The translations under genes and the position numbers were made by a program. The notes under the pieces are model-generated. The model saw only the letters and a list, made by a program, of their open reading frames with translations, had not been told where the DNA came from and did not search any database. A DNA stretch of 64,000 nt from TMP-24 sp046348855. GTDB taxonomy: Bacteria > Pseudomonadota > Alphaproteobacteria > Rhodobacterales > Rhodobacteraceae. How positions within the stretch are numbered: position 1 is the first letter of the stretch; every line of letters starts with the position of its first letter. The stretch spans positions 75,066 to 139,065 of the forward strand of contig JAXMDK010000011.1 in NCBI GenBank assembly GCA_046348855.1, in the 5' to 3' direction. This document shows, one piece after another, positions 24,442-32,110 of the stretch.

Positions 24442-25269
24442 TCATGTCTTGGCGGCCTCGTCGCCGAACAGATGCTCGGCGGCCGGGAAGGCGCGGGCGC
24501 GGACATCGGCGGCATAGGCGGCGATCGCCCGGCTGGCCTCGACCCCGAGGTCGGCATAGCGTTTGACGAACTTCGGTTTGAACGGCGTGAACAGCCCCAG
24601 CATGTCGTCGACCACCAGCACCTGCCCGTCGCAGTCGGCCGAGGCGCCGATGCCGATGGTCGGGATCGGCACCGCGCGGGTGATTTCACCGGCCAGCGTG
24701 GCCGGCACCTTTTCCAGCACCACCGAGAAGGCCCCGGCCTCGGCCACCGCGGCGGCATCGGCCCTGACGCGGCCGGAATCGTTGCCGCGGCCCTGCACAC
24801 GGTAGCCGCCCAGCGTGTTGACCGCCTGCGGCGTCAGCCCGACATGGCCCATGACCGCGATCCCCCGCCGGGTCAGGAAGCGGATGGTCTCGGCCATGTG
24901 CTCGCCGCCTTCCAGCTTGACCGCCGCCGCGCCGGTTTCCTGGACCAGCCGGGCGGCATTACGGAAGGCCTGTTCGGGGCTTTCTTCGTAGCTGCCGAAC
25001 GGCATGTCGATGACCATCATCGCCCGCGTCAGCCCGCGCGCCACCGCCTGCCCGTGCATCGCCATCATCTCGAGCGGGACCGGCAAGGTCGACGGTAGCC
25101 CGTGCAGGACCATGCCGACGGAATCGCCGATCAGCACCATGTCGCAATGCGGATCGACCAGCCGGGCCACCGGCGTGGTGTAGGCGGTCAGGACCACCAG
25201 CGGTACATCGCCCTTCCGCGCCAGGATATCAGGTGGCGACAGGCGTTTGTCGTTGCCGGTTGCGCTCAT
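24442..25269 (-). CDS. panB: 3-methyl-2-oxobutanoate hydroxymethyltransferase
   Basis: A 275-residue PanB that transfers a hydroxymethyl group from 5,10-methylene-tetrahydrofolate to alpha-ketoisovalerate, giving ketopantoate. Visible motifs are the Mg2+ and substrate region VLIGDSVGMVLHG, DMPFGSYEESPEQAFRNA, KLEGGEHMAETI, GHVGLTPQAVN, and the C-terminal GIGASADCDGQVLVVDDMLGL. It is the first gene of a panB-panC operon. The ketopantoate reductase step (panE/ilvC) is not in the window. The order and the short 10-base gap match many alphaproteobacteria. Confidence 0.96.
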   Translation of the reverse strand: MSATGNDKRLSPPDILARKGDVPLVVLTAYTTPVARLVDPHCDMVLIGDSVGMVLHGLPSTLPVPLEMMAMHGQAVARGLTRAMMVIDMPFGSYEESPEQAFRNAARLVQETGAAAVKLEGGEHMAETIRFLTRRGIAVMGHVGLTPQAVNTLGGYRVQGRGNDSGRVRADAAAVAEAGAFSVVLEKVPATLAGEITRAVPIPTIGIGASADCDGQVLVVDDMLGLFTPFKPKFVKRYADLGVEASRAIAAYAADVRARAFPAAEHLFGDEAAKT

Positions 25270-25397
25270 CGGCCGGGTTCCCTTGTCCGGTTGTCGCCAC
25301 CAATCTAGCTGCGCCGCAGCATCGACGCCAGCAAATGATTTGGCGGCCGGGCGGGCGGCCGCTAAGGTGCCGGGCGCCGCCCCCCAAGGAGATGAGG

Positions 25398-25739
25398 ATG
25401 GATCTGTTCCTGCCAGTGACCCCCGCCGCCGCCCCGGCCGAAACCACGCGCCCGGCGCCCGAAAAGGTGGTTGCCGGCGATCCGGTCCATACCACCTGGA
25501 ACGCCGAGGAACGCGGCGGGCTCTATTGCGGCATCTGGGAATCGACGCCCGGCAAATGGCGGATTTCCTATGACGAGTGGGAATATTGCCGGATCCTGTC
25601 CGGCCGGTCGGTCATCACCGACGACAAGGGGGCCGAACACAGGCTCGGCCCCGGTGACAGTTTCATCCTTCGGCCCGGCTTCAGCGGAACCTGGGAAGTG
25701 ATCGAGACGACCCGCAAGGACTATGTGATCGTCCTATAG
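25398..25739 (+). CDS. Cupin domain protein (DUF861-type, ureidoglycine-aminohydrolase-like fold)
   Basis: A 113-residue single cupin of the small (S)-ureidoglycine-aminohydrolase-like/DUF861 group. The barrel is nearly the whole protein, with GGLYCGIWESTPGKWRIS, YDEWEYCRILSGRSVIT and a second cupin motif LGPGDSFILRPGFSGTWEV. The short family form usually has an unknown function, sometimes linked to amine or amino-acid genes. The ATG at 25398 is chosen over 25392 because AAGGAG (25386-25391) is then optimally spaced. It is divergent from panB and convergent with the L,D-transpeptidase gene, 21 bases away. No clear operon partner. Confidence 0.82.
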   Translation: MDLFLPVTPAAAPAETTRPAPEKVVAGDPVHTTWNAEERGGLYCGIWESTPGKWRISYDEWEYCRILSGRSVITDDKGAEHRLGPGDSFILRPGFSGTWEVIETTRKDYVIVL

Positions 25740-25760
25740 GGTCGCCCCGGCATACCGCCG

Positions 25761-26615
25761 TCAGGTGCCCGGCGCCGGCGGGATGGTGCCATCGGCGGTC
25801 GGCGGCATGATCGGCGCGGTGGCGTTCACGCCGATGATCGGCTTGAACTTCGGCCACGGGATGTTGCCGGCGCGGATCTGGGCCTGGACATCGTCGGGGA
25901 ACGAGGAGATCGGCTGGAGAAGGCCCTCGGCATTCTCGACCAGTTCGCCCTCGAGCGCCTGGGATTCGACCTGGGTGCGGACATGGACGTAGGTTCCAAG
26001 GCCAACCCGCTCGAACAGGTCGAGCGCATCCTGGTTGTACAGCCGGATGCAGCCTGCCGAGGTGGCGCGCCCGATGGTCGAGGCGTTGTTGGTCCCGTGG
26101 ATCCGGTAGTAGGTATCCTTGCCGTTGCGGTAAAGATAGAGCGCCCGCGCGCCCAGCGGGTTGTCGAGCCCGCCCGGCATGCCGGCGGCATAGGGGCCGT
26201 AGACGTCGGGTTCGCGTCGGACCATGTTGGCGGTGGGCTGCCAGCGCGGCCATTTCTCCATGCGCTGGATCTTCGCGTCGCCCGAGAAGCCGTAGCCTTC
26301 GCGGCCGACGGCGATGCCGTAGCGGAGGGCGCGGTGGCCGTCCTCGACCAGGTAGAGGAACCGCGCATATGGGTCGACGACGATGTCGCCGGGCGCGTCG
26401 GCGGCGATGTAAGGCACTTCGGTGCGGGCCGTTCGGTCGCTGAGATAGCCCGGATCGACGGCCGGGATGGTCACGTCGCCGTCCATGACTTCGCCATAGC
26501 GCGGGTCATACGGCACCGGCGGCGCCTTCTGGACATCGGGCTTGCCACCGCAGGCGGCAAGCAGTGCGACAACGGCGAAAAGGGCGGGAAGACGGAATAG
26601 CGGCGGCAGGGTCAT
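25761..26615 (-). CDS. L,D-transpeptidase (YkuD family) lipoprotein
   Basis: A 284-residue predicted lipoprotein. Signal peptide with lipobox LLAAC puts the lipidated Cys near residue 22. The YkuD catalytic domain spans about residues 75-220 and ends in the signature with catalytic Cys, HGTNNASTIG...SAGCIRL. These enzymes make 3-3 crosslinks in peptidoglycan or tether outer-membrane proteins to it. The C-terminal tail after about 225 is Pro-rich. I use the ATG at 26615, which gives a proper lipoprotein signal (MTLPPLFRLPALFAVVALLAAC). The longer in-frame start at 26714 would spoil it. Single gene. Confidence 0.9.
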   Translation of the reverse strand: MTLPPLFRLPALFAVVALLAACGGKPDVQKAPPVPYDPRYGEVMDGDVTIPAVDPGYLSDRTARTEVPYIAADAPGDIVVDPYARFLYLVEDGHRALRYGIAVGREGYGFSGDAKIQRMEKWPRWQPTANMVRREPDVYGPYAAGMPGGLDNPLGARALYLYRNGKDTYYRIHGTNNASTIGRATSAGCIRLYNQDALDLFERVGLGTYVHVRTQVESQALEGELVENAEGLLQPISSFPDDVQAQIRAGNIPWPKFKPIIGVNATAPIMPPTADGTIPPAPGT

Positions 26616-26790
26616 GTGGCCGGTCCTGGCGAAGTTGAAGTTGCAGCGCGTCCTCCGGGCAGCCCGGAATGACGCAATCGGGGCTTTCACTGACAGAAAG
26701 GGCAGGTGCGTCAAGCCCCCCTGCGTCAGTTAGTCGCCCATCGGGGACGCGCTGCAACAGGTCGCGGCGGTTACCGGCCGGCTGGTCCGG

Positions 26791-27996
26791 TCAGCCGACC
26801 ACATTGAACTCCGGCCCGTAGGGATATTTGGTGATGTCCTCGTTGCCGTCCTTGGTGATCACCAGGATGTCATGTTCGCGGTAGCCGCCGGCGCCGGGCT
26901 GGCCTTCGGGAATGGTCAGCATCGGCTCCATCGAGATGACCATGCCCGGTTCCAGCACGGTGTCGATATCCTCGCGCAGTTCCAGCCCGGCCTCGCGGCC
27001 GTAATAGTGCGACAGCACGCCGAAGGAATGGCCGTAGCCGAACGTCCGGTATTGCAGAAGCTGGCGTTCCTCGAAGAAGGCGTTGATCTTTGCAGTAATG
27101 TCCGAACAGCGCGCACCGGGCTTCAGGAGACTCATGCCATATTCGTGGGCGTCGATATTGGCCTGCCAGATCTTCAGACTGGCCGGGTCCACATTTTTGA
27201 CAAACAGGGTCCGCTCCAGCGCCGTGTAGTAACCCGAGATCATCGGGAAGGTATTGAGGCTGAGGATGTCGCCCTGCCGCAGCTGGCGCGCGGTGACCGG
27301 GTTGTGCGCGCCGTCGGTGTTGATGCCGGACTGGAACCAGACCCAGGTGTCGCGGTATTCGGCTTCCGGGAAGCGCTTGGCGATTTCCAGCTCCATCGCA
27401 TCGCGCCCGGCCATGGCGACGTCGATCTCGCGCGCGCCTTCGCGGATCGCATCGTGGATCGCAAAGCCGCCCACGTCGGCGACGTTGGCGCCGTGGATGA
27501 TCAGGTCGATCTCTGCCTTCGATTTCATCATCCGCTGCTTCATGGTCGCCGGCGCGATGTCGACGCGCGCCTTGGGCGACAGGAAGGAATCGAGTTTCTG
27601 GCCTTGCAGAAGAGTCAGATGGTCGCCTTCGTAGCCGATCGTCTTGCCGGGACCGGTCACCGACAGGATGGCACGCCAGTAGTTGTCGCGCTGCCAGTCG
27701 GTGTAGGTGATGTTGTCGCCGTGGCAGCGCCGCCAGGGCTGACCCGCGTCGATCCCGGCGCTGATCGTGACCGATTGGGTCGGCGTCACCACCAGCCCGT
27801 AGGGGCGGCCGAACGAGCAGTAGAGAAAGCCCGAGTAGTAGGCGATGTTGTGCATCGAGGTGAAGACCGCGGCATCGACGCCTTGGTCGGCCATGATCTT
27901 GCGCAGGCCGGCAAGCCGCGCGTCATATTCGCCGGGCGCGAAGGGCAGCACCCGGTCGCCTTGGTGAAAACGGTATTGCTGTGGGCGTTCTGTCAT
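26791..27996 (-). CDS. Creatinase (creatine amidinohydrolase)
   Basis: A 401-residue pita-bread-fold enzyme very close to Pseudomonas creatinase (about 403 residues), which splits creatine into sarcosine and urea. Segments identical or nearly so to creatinase as I recall it include FTSMHNIAYYSGFLYCSFGRPY, QPWRRCHGDNITYTDWQRDNYW, TWVWFQSGINTDGAHNPVT and the catalytic-His region FGYGHSFGVLSHYYGREAG, ending KYPYGPEFN. It differs from M24 aminopeptidases in lacking their dimetal site. I start at the ATG at 27996 (MTERPQQYRFHQGDRV). No creatininase, sarcosine oxidase or urease gene is adjacent; the flanking genes are unrelated. Confidence 0.9.
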   Translation of the reverse strand: MTERPQQYRFHQGDRVLPFAPGEYDARLAGLRKIMADQGVDAAVFTSMHNIAYYSGFLYCSFGRPYGLVVTPTQSVTISAGIDAGQPWRRCHGDNITYTDWQRDNYWRAILSVTGPGKTIGYEGDHLTLLQGQKLDSFLSPKARVDIAPATMKQRMMKSKAEIDLIIHGANVADVGGFAIHDAIREGAREIDVAMAGRDAMELEIAKRFPEAEYRDTWVWFQSGINTDGAHNPVTARQLRQGDILSLNTFPMISGYYTALERTLFVKNVDPASLKIWQANIDAHEYGMSLLKPGARCSDITAKINAFFEERQLLQYRTFGYGHSFGVLSHYYGREAGLELREDIDTVLEPGMVISMEPMLTIPEGQPGAGGYREHDILVITKDGNEDITKYPYGPEFNVVG

Positions 27997-28237
27997 TTCA
28001 GACCTCATATGGGGGCCTGGCGTCTGGCCGGGACCCTTGAAGATCCCGGCGTTCAGGACAGAGGCGGAGTTGGTCCGCAAGCGTCGGGGTGTTGCCCCGG
28101 TGACGACGCCATCGTCACGGCTCGGCGGCATGATGCCCGATTGTCGATGAACGGCAATGCGGTTTGCGACATGCGCGGTCGCCTTTGCGTCGCTCGTCGC
28201 CGCTGAGGGAACATTTTGCCGGGATCGGGCCGCAACC

Positions 28238-30592
28238 CTATTCGCCGTAGGGAACCCAGATGTTCTTGACCTGCGTCGCCCGGATCAGGAAGGCGCGACC
28301 CTGTCCGTCGGGGCCCTGCCAGTCGCGGTTGGGCGGGGTCCAGGTGGCCTTGAGGTTGCCGGCGCTCTCGGACTCGACCATCCGCGTGCCCTCGGGGCTG
28401 CCGACATACCACAGGGCGGCGACGTCATCATGGCCGGCCAGCGTCCTGGCCAGTTCGTCGCGCGGCCCGGTGACGATGTTGACCACGCCTGCCGGCACGT
28501 CCGAGGTCTCCAGCACCTGATAAAGATCGGTCGCAGCCAGAGGCATGTTTTGTGACGGGATCGCCACCACCCGGTTGCCCATCGCAATGGCAGGCAGCAC
28601 CAGGCTGAGAAAGCCCAGAAGCGGCGCGTCGGTCGGGCAGGCAATGCCCATCACCCCGTAAGGTTCGGGCATCGCCAAAGTGACGTGGGCCGATTTCGTC
28701 GAATGGACGGCGCCATCGAACTTGTCGGCCTGCGCGGCATACCAGAAGGCCCGGCGCAGGGTGGTCTCGACCTCACCCTCGGCCTTCGGGACGCCCGCGG
28801 ACTTCAGCCGCGCGGTGAATTCGGCAGCGCGCTGGCTCAGGTTTTCGGCAAGGTAGTAAAGAACCTGCGCCCGGTTGTGGCCGGTAGCCTTGCCCCAACC
28901 TTTCGCGGCATGGGCGGCCTCGACCGCGTTCCTGATGTCCTTGCGGTTGCCAAGACCCGCCAGACCGATCGTCCGCCCCTTGTGGACGACGGCGAAGGAA
29001 TAGCCCGAATCGGGCCGTTTCTGCGCCCCGCCGATATAAAGTTTCGCCGTCCGGTCGATGCCCTCGACTCTCGCGGGCGTGTCGGGATGGGGGGCGGTGT
29101 CGGGGGCTACGGGCGCCGGTTCGGCGGGGGCCTTGACCGGCGCTTCGGCCAGATAGGCCAGCATCCCCTCGCGCCCGCCCTCGCGGCCGAAGCCGCTTTC
29201 GCGGTAGCCGCCGAAACCGGCGGCGGCGTCGAAGATGTTGGTCGCGTTCACCCACACGACGCCCGCCTTCACCTGCGCCGCCACGTCGAGCGCCAGGTTG
29301 ATGTTCTCCGACCAGATCGAGGCCGCCAGCCCGTAGCGGGTATTGTTGGCAAGCTCGACCGCCTCGTCGGGGGTGCGGAAGGTGGTGAGGGTGGCGACGG
29401 GGCCGAAGATTTCGACCTCCGACACGATGTTGGCGGGGGCGACATTGGTGAAGAAGCCGGGCGCGAAATAGCTGCCCTTGGCCGGAAGCGCGCAGGCCGC
29501 CTGATGCAGGACGGCGCCTTGCGCGGCGCCTTCGCGCACCAGTTCGCTGACCCGCGCCAACTGCACCGGATCGACAAGTGAGCCCATGTCGGTCGACTTG
29601 TCCAAGGGATCGCCGACCCGCAGCTTCGCCAGCCGCGCCTGCAGTCGTTCGGTGAAGACCGGCGCGATGGTTTCCTGCACCAGGATGCGCGAACCGGCGC
29701 AGCAGACTTGGCCCTGGTTGAACCAGATTGCATCGACCACGCCCTCGACCGCCCCGTCGATGTCGGCATCGGCAAAGACCACGAACGGCGACTTGCCGCC
29801 CAGTTCCAGCGTCAGCTTCTTGCCGGTCCCGGCGGTCGCCTTGCGGATCGCCCGCCCGACCTCGGTCGAGCCGGTGAAGGCGATCTTGTCGACTTCGGCC
29901 GCCACCAGCGCCGCGCCGGTCGCGCCGTCGCCGGTGACCATGTTGACGACGCCCTTCGGCAGGCCGATCTCGGCACAGATTTCGGCGAAGGCCAGCGCGG
30001 TCAGCGGCGTGTATTCGGCGGGCTTCAGCACCACGGTGTTGCCGGCGGCCAGCGCCGGGGCGATCTTCCAGGCGAGCATGAGGAGCGGGAAGTTCCAGGG
30101 GATGATCTGGCCGCAGACCCCCACCGGCCCCATGCCGGGGAGTTCGTCGGCCAGCATCTCGGCCCAGCCGGCATGATGGTAGAAGTGGCGGGCCACCAGC
30201 GGCACGTCGATGTCGCGGGTTTCGCGGATCGGTTTGCCGTTGTCCATCGTCTCCAGCACGGCGAGGAAACGTTCGCGTTTCTGCACCGCCCGGGCCAGCG
30301 CGTAGAGCCATTTGGCGCGCTCGTGCCCGGCAAGACGTGACCAGCCGGGCAGGGCGGCGCGGGCTGCGGCCACCGCCGCGTCGACATCGGCGGGAGAACC
30401 CTGGCCGACCCGCGCCAGCAGATCGCCGGTGGCGGGATTCCTGACTTCGAAGGTCTGTGCTGGCGCGGTGAAGGCCCCGGCGATGAAGTGGCCGAACGTG
30501 CGCCGCGCCGCCAGCCATTTCAGCACGTCGCCATTGGCCTCGGGGGCGGGGCCGTAGTCCATCGTTTGAAGGATTTTGGATACATTGGGCAT
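28238..30592 (-). CDS. Two-domain aldehyde dehydrogenase of the ALDH16 family
   Basis: A 784-residue protein of two joined ALDH units. The first (about residues 30-490) has all catalytic parts: IIPWNFPLLM, ELGGK with Glu263, and NQGQVCCAGS with Cys297/298. After a Pro/Ala linker (about 495-520) the second unit (about 530-784) keeps an ALDH-like fold (GVMGIACPTDAPLLGFLS, VVNIVTGPRDELA) but lacks the ELGGK glutamate and the catalytic cysteine. This is the arrangement described for bacterial ALDH16, including the Loktanella enzyme whose structure is known. It follows deoC by 7 bases, so the likely job is oxidising an aldehyde released by the aldolase. Confidence 0.92.
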   Translation of the reverse strand: MPNVSKILQTMDYGPAPEANGDVLKWLAARRTFGHFIAGAFTAPAQTFEVRNPATGDLLARVGQGSPADVDAAVAAARAALPGWSRLAGHERAKWLYALARAVQKRERFLAVLETMDNGKPIRETRDIDVPLVARHFYHHAGWAEMLADELPGMGPVGVCGQIIPWNFPLLMLAWKIAPALAAGNTVVLKPAEYTPLTALAFAEICAEIGLPKGVVNMVTGDGATGAALVAAEVDKIAFTGSTEVGRAIRKATAGTGKKLTLELGGKSPFVVFADADIDGAVEGVVDAIWFNQGQVCCAGSRILVQETIAPVFTERLQARLAKLRVGDPLDKSTDMGSLVDPVQLARVSELVREGAAQGAVLHQAACALPAKGSYFAPGFFTNVAPANIVSEVEIFGPVATLTTFRTPDEAVELANNTRYGLAASIWSENINLALDVAAQVKAGVVWVNATNIFDAAAGFGGYRESGFGREGGREGMLAYLAEAPVKAPAEPAPVAPDTAPHPDTPARVEGIDRTAKLYIGGAQKRPDSGYSFAVVHKGRTIGLAGLGNRKDIRNAVEAAHAAKGWGKATGHNRAQVLYYLAENLSQRAAEFTARLKSAGVPKAEGEVETTLRRAFWYAAQADKFDGAVHSTKSAHVTLAMPEPYGVMGIACPTDAPLLGFLSLVLPAIAMGNRVVAIPSQNMPLAATDLYQVLETSDVPAGVVNIVTGPRDELARTLAGHDDVAALWYVGSPEGTRMVESESAGNLKATWTPPNRDWQGPDGQGRAFLIRATQVKNIWVPYGE

Positions 30593-30599
30593 TGGAACC

Positions 30600-31574
30600 T
30601 CAGGCGATGGCGTTGCGATGCGCGGCGGCGTAGCGCCCGGTCAGGTGATGTTCGAGTTGCCGTTCGATGTCGGCCAGCATCGACGAGGCGCCCAGCCGAA
30701 AGAGGTCGGGGCGCAGCCAGTCGTCACCCAGTTCCTCCTTCATCAGGATCTGCCAGGCGATGGCGTCCTTGGCGGTCTTCATCCCGCCGGCCGGCTTGAA
30801 GCCGATCCGCTGGCCGGTCCGGGCGCCATAGTCGCGCAAGGCGCGCACCATGATCAGCGACACCGGCAGGGTGGCGTTCACGCCTTCCTTGCCGGTCGAG
30901 GTCTTGATGAAGTCCGCCCCTGCCTGCATGGCCACCATCGAGGCCTTGTAGACATTGCGCAGGGTCTTCAGTTCGCCGGTGGCAAGGATCGCCTTCATGT
31001 GGGCGTCGCCGCAGGCCTCGCGCATGGCGGCGACTTCGTCGTAAAGCGCCGGCCAGTCGCCGTTCAGCACCAGTGACCGATGGATCACGATGTCGATTTC
31101 CGCCGCGCCTTGCTCGACGGCATAACGGATTTCCGCCAGCCGCAGCGGCAGGGGCGTCAGCCCGGCCGGAAAGCCGGTGGCGACTGACGCGACCGGAATG
31201 CCCGACCCCGACAGCGCCTTGACGGCGGCGGGGACCAGCGAAGGATAGACGCAGACCGCGCCGGTGGTGATGTCCTTCAGCCCCAGCCCGTGCAGGATGT
31301 GGTCGGCCAGCGGCCGCCGCGCCTTGGCGCACAGGCGCGCCACCCGGTCGGGGGTGTCATCGCCCGACAGCGTGGTCAGGTCCATGCAGCGGATCGCGTT
31401 CACCAGCCAGGCCGCCTGCCATTCCTTCTTCACCGTCCGCCGGGTGGTCAGCGTCGCGGCCCGCCGCTCGGCTGCCTGGGTATTGACGGCGACATGGTCG
31501 AACCAGTCAGCTTGCAACGGCGTTCCGGGATTGCGGGTGCAATTGGCAAGCGGCCGCGAAGTTTGGTCTGACAT
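30600..31574 (-). CDS. deoC: Deoxyribose-phosphate aldolase
   Basis: A 324-residue DeoC of the longer (eukaryote/alphaproteobacterial-like) type, cleaving 2-deoxyribose-5-phosphate to acetaldehyde and glyceraldehyde-3-phosphate. The Schiff-base lysine lies in FIKTSTGKEG, with the conserved VCVYPSLV, GAAEIDIVIHR and GFKPAGGMKTAKDA stretches. The N-terminal 50 residues precede the TIM barrel, longer than in E. coli DeoC (about 259). It is the first gene of a two-gene operon with ALDH16. A perfect palindrome TTGACCATATGGTCAA lies 77-92 bases upstream of the ATG, a probable operator. No other deo genes are adjacent. Confidence 0.94.
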   Translation of the reverse strand: MSDQTSRPLANCTRNPGTPLQADWFDHVAVNTQAAERRAATLTTRRTVKKEWQAAWLVNAIRCMDLTTLSGDDTPDRVARLCAKARRPLADHILHGLGLKDITTGAVCVYPSLVPAAVKALSGSGIPVASVATGFPAGLTPLPLRLAEIRYAVEQGAAEIDIVIHRSLVLNGDWPALYDEVAAMREACGDAHMKAILATGELKTLRNVYKASMVAMQAGADFIKTSTGKEGVNATLPVSLIMVRALRDYGARTGQRIGFKPAGGMKTAKDAIAWQILMKEELGDDWLRPDLFRLGASSMLADIERQLEHHLTGRYAAAHRNAIA

Positions 31575-31650
31575 CTGGAGATCCCGATCGCCGGAAGGGC
31601 CCTGGCCCCGAAACGATAGGGGAAGTGGGCGGGTCGATCAACTGCGGGCC

Positions 31651-31666
31651 TTGACCATATGGTCAA
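31651..31666. promoter_or_regulatory. Palindromic operator candidate upstream of deoC
   Basis: TTGACCATATGGTCAA is a perfect 16-base palindrome 77 bases upstream of the deoC start. It differs from the smoE upstream palindrome (38495-38510) only in the fifth base of each arm. Binding by a SorC- or GntR-type regulator is likely. Confidence 0.6.
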
Positions 31667-31759
31667 AGGCCGGCCGCGACTGGCGCGGAAACGGCGACAA
31701 TCGGTCGAGCCTCATTGACAAACGAAACGAAATGCCGCGGACCCTTGGGCAGCGACGGT

Positions 31760-32110
31760 ATGGCGATGACGGCAGGTTCAGGGGCGGCAGGTTTGGACAA
31801 GGTGCATTTCGCCATTGCGCAACTGATGGGCGCGCCGGACGGCTGGCGGTCGCTGGTGCGCGACATGGTGGCGCGCTGGCCGGACGCGCCGGCGACCGAA
31901 CTGATCTATGCCATCGCCGCCGCCGCGACCGAGATCGAACGCACCTTCGCCGCCGGGAGCCCGTCGCGCGAAGCGGCGGATCATGGCTGGCGGCTGGCCG
32001 CCCTGCTGGGCACCGATCTTTACGCGATGGAGGTCATCGGCCTGCCGCGCGACCGCGCCGCAGATCTGGCGGCCTATTGGCAGATCGATCCCTACTTTCG
32101 CGATCTTTAG
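31760..32110 (+). CDS. Hypothetical protein (about 116 residues)
   Basis: A small, mostly helical, acidic protein: DKVHFAIAQLMGAPDGWRSL, then ATELIYAIAAAATEIERTF and DHGWRLAALLGTDLYAMEV. It has no signal peptide or membrane segment and no motif I recognise. The ATG at 31760 is a reasonable start; an in-frame ATG at 31766 and an upstream extension to 31715 are possible, and no strong Shine-Dalgarno decides. It is divergent from deoC and convergent with mtlK, whose stop it overlaps by 4 bases. It occupies the place where R. sphaeroides carries mtlZ after mtlK, but it is on the opposite strand and is no kinase. Function unknown. Confidence 0.6.
   Translation: MAMTAGSGAAGLDKVHFAIAQLMGAPDGWRSLVRDMVARWPDAPATELIYAIAAAATEIERTFAAGSPSREAADHGWRLAALLGTDLYAMEVIGLPRDRAADLAAYWQIDPYFRDL

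Noticed and set aside
27997..28237. Possible riboswitch upstream of creatinase
   Set aside because: The 241-base gap contains a small CGGGG/CCCCG stem but none of the conserved cores of glycine, guanidine or SAM riboswitches that I can recognise.
28773..30518. Long open frames on the other frames across the ALDH16 gene and elsewhere
   Set aside because: They are Arg/Pro/Gly-rich shadow frames caused by high GC3 codon use and lack start signals or family motifs.
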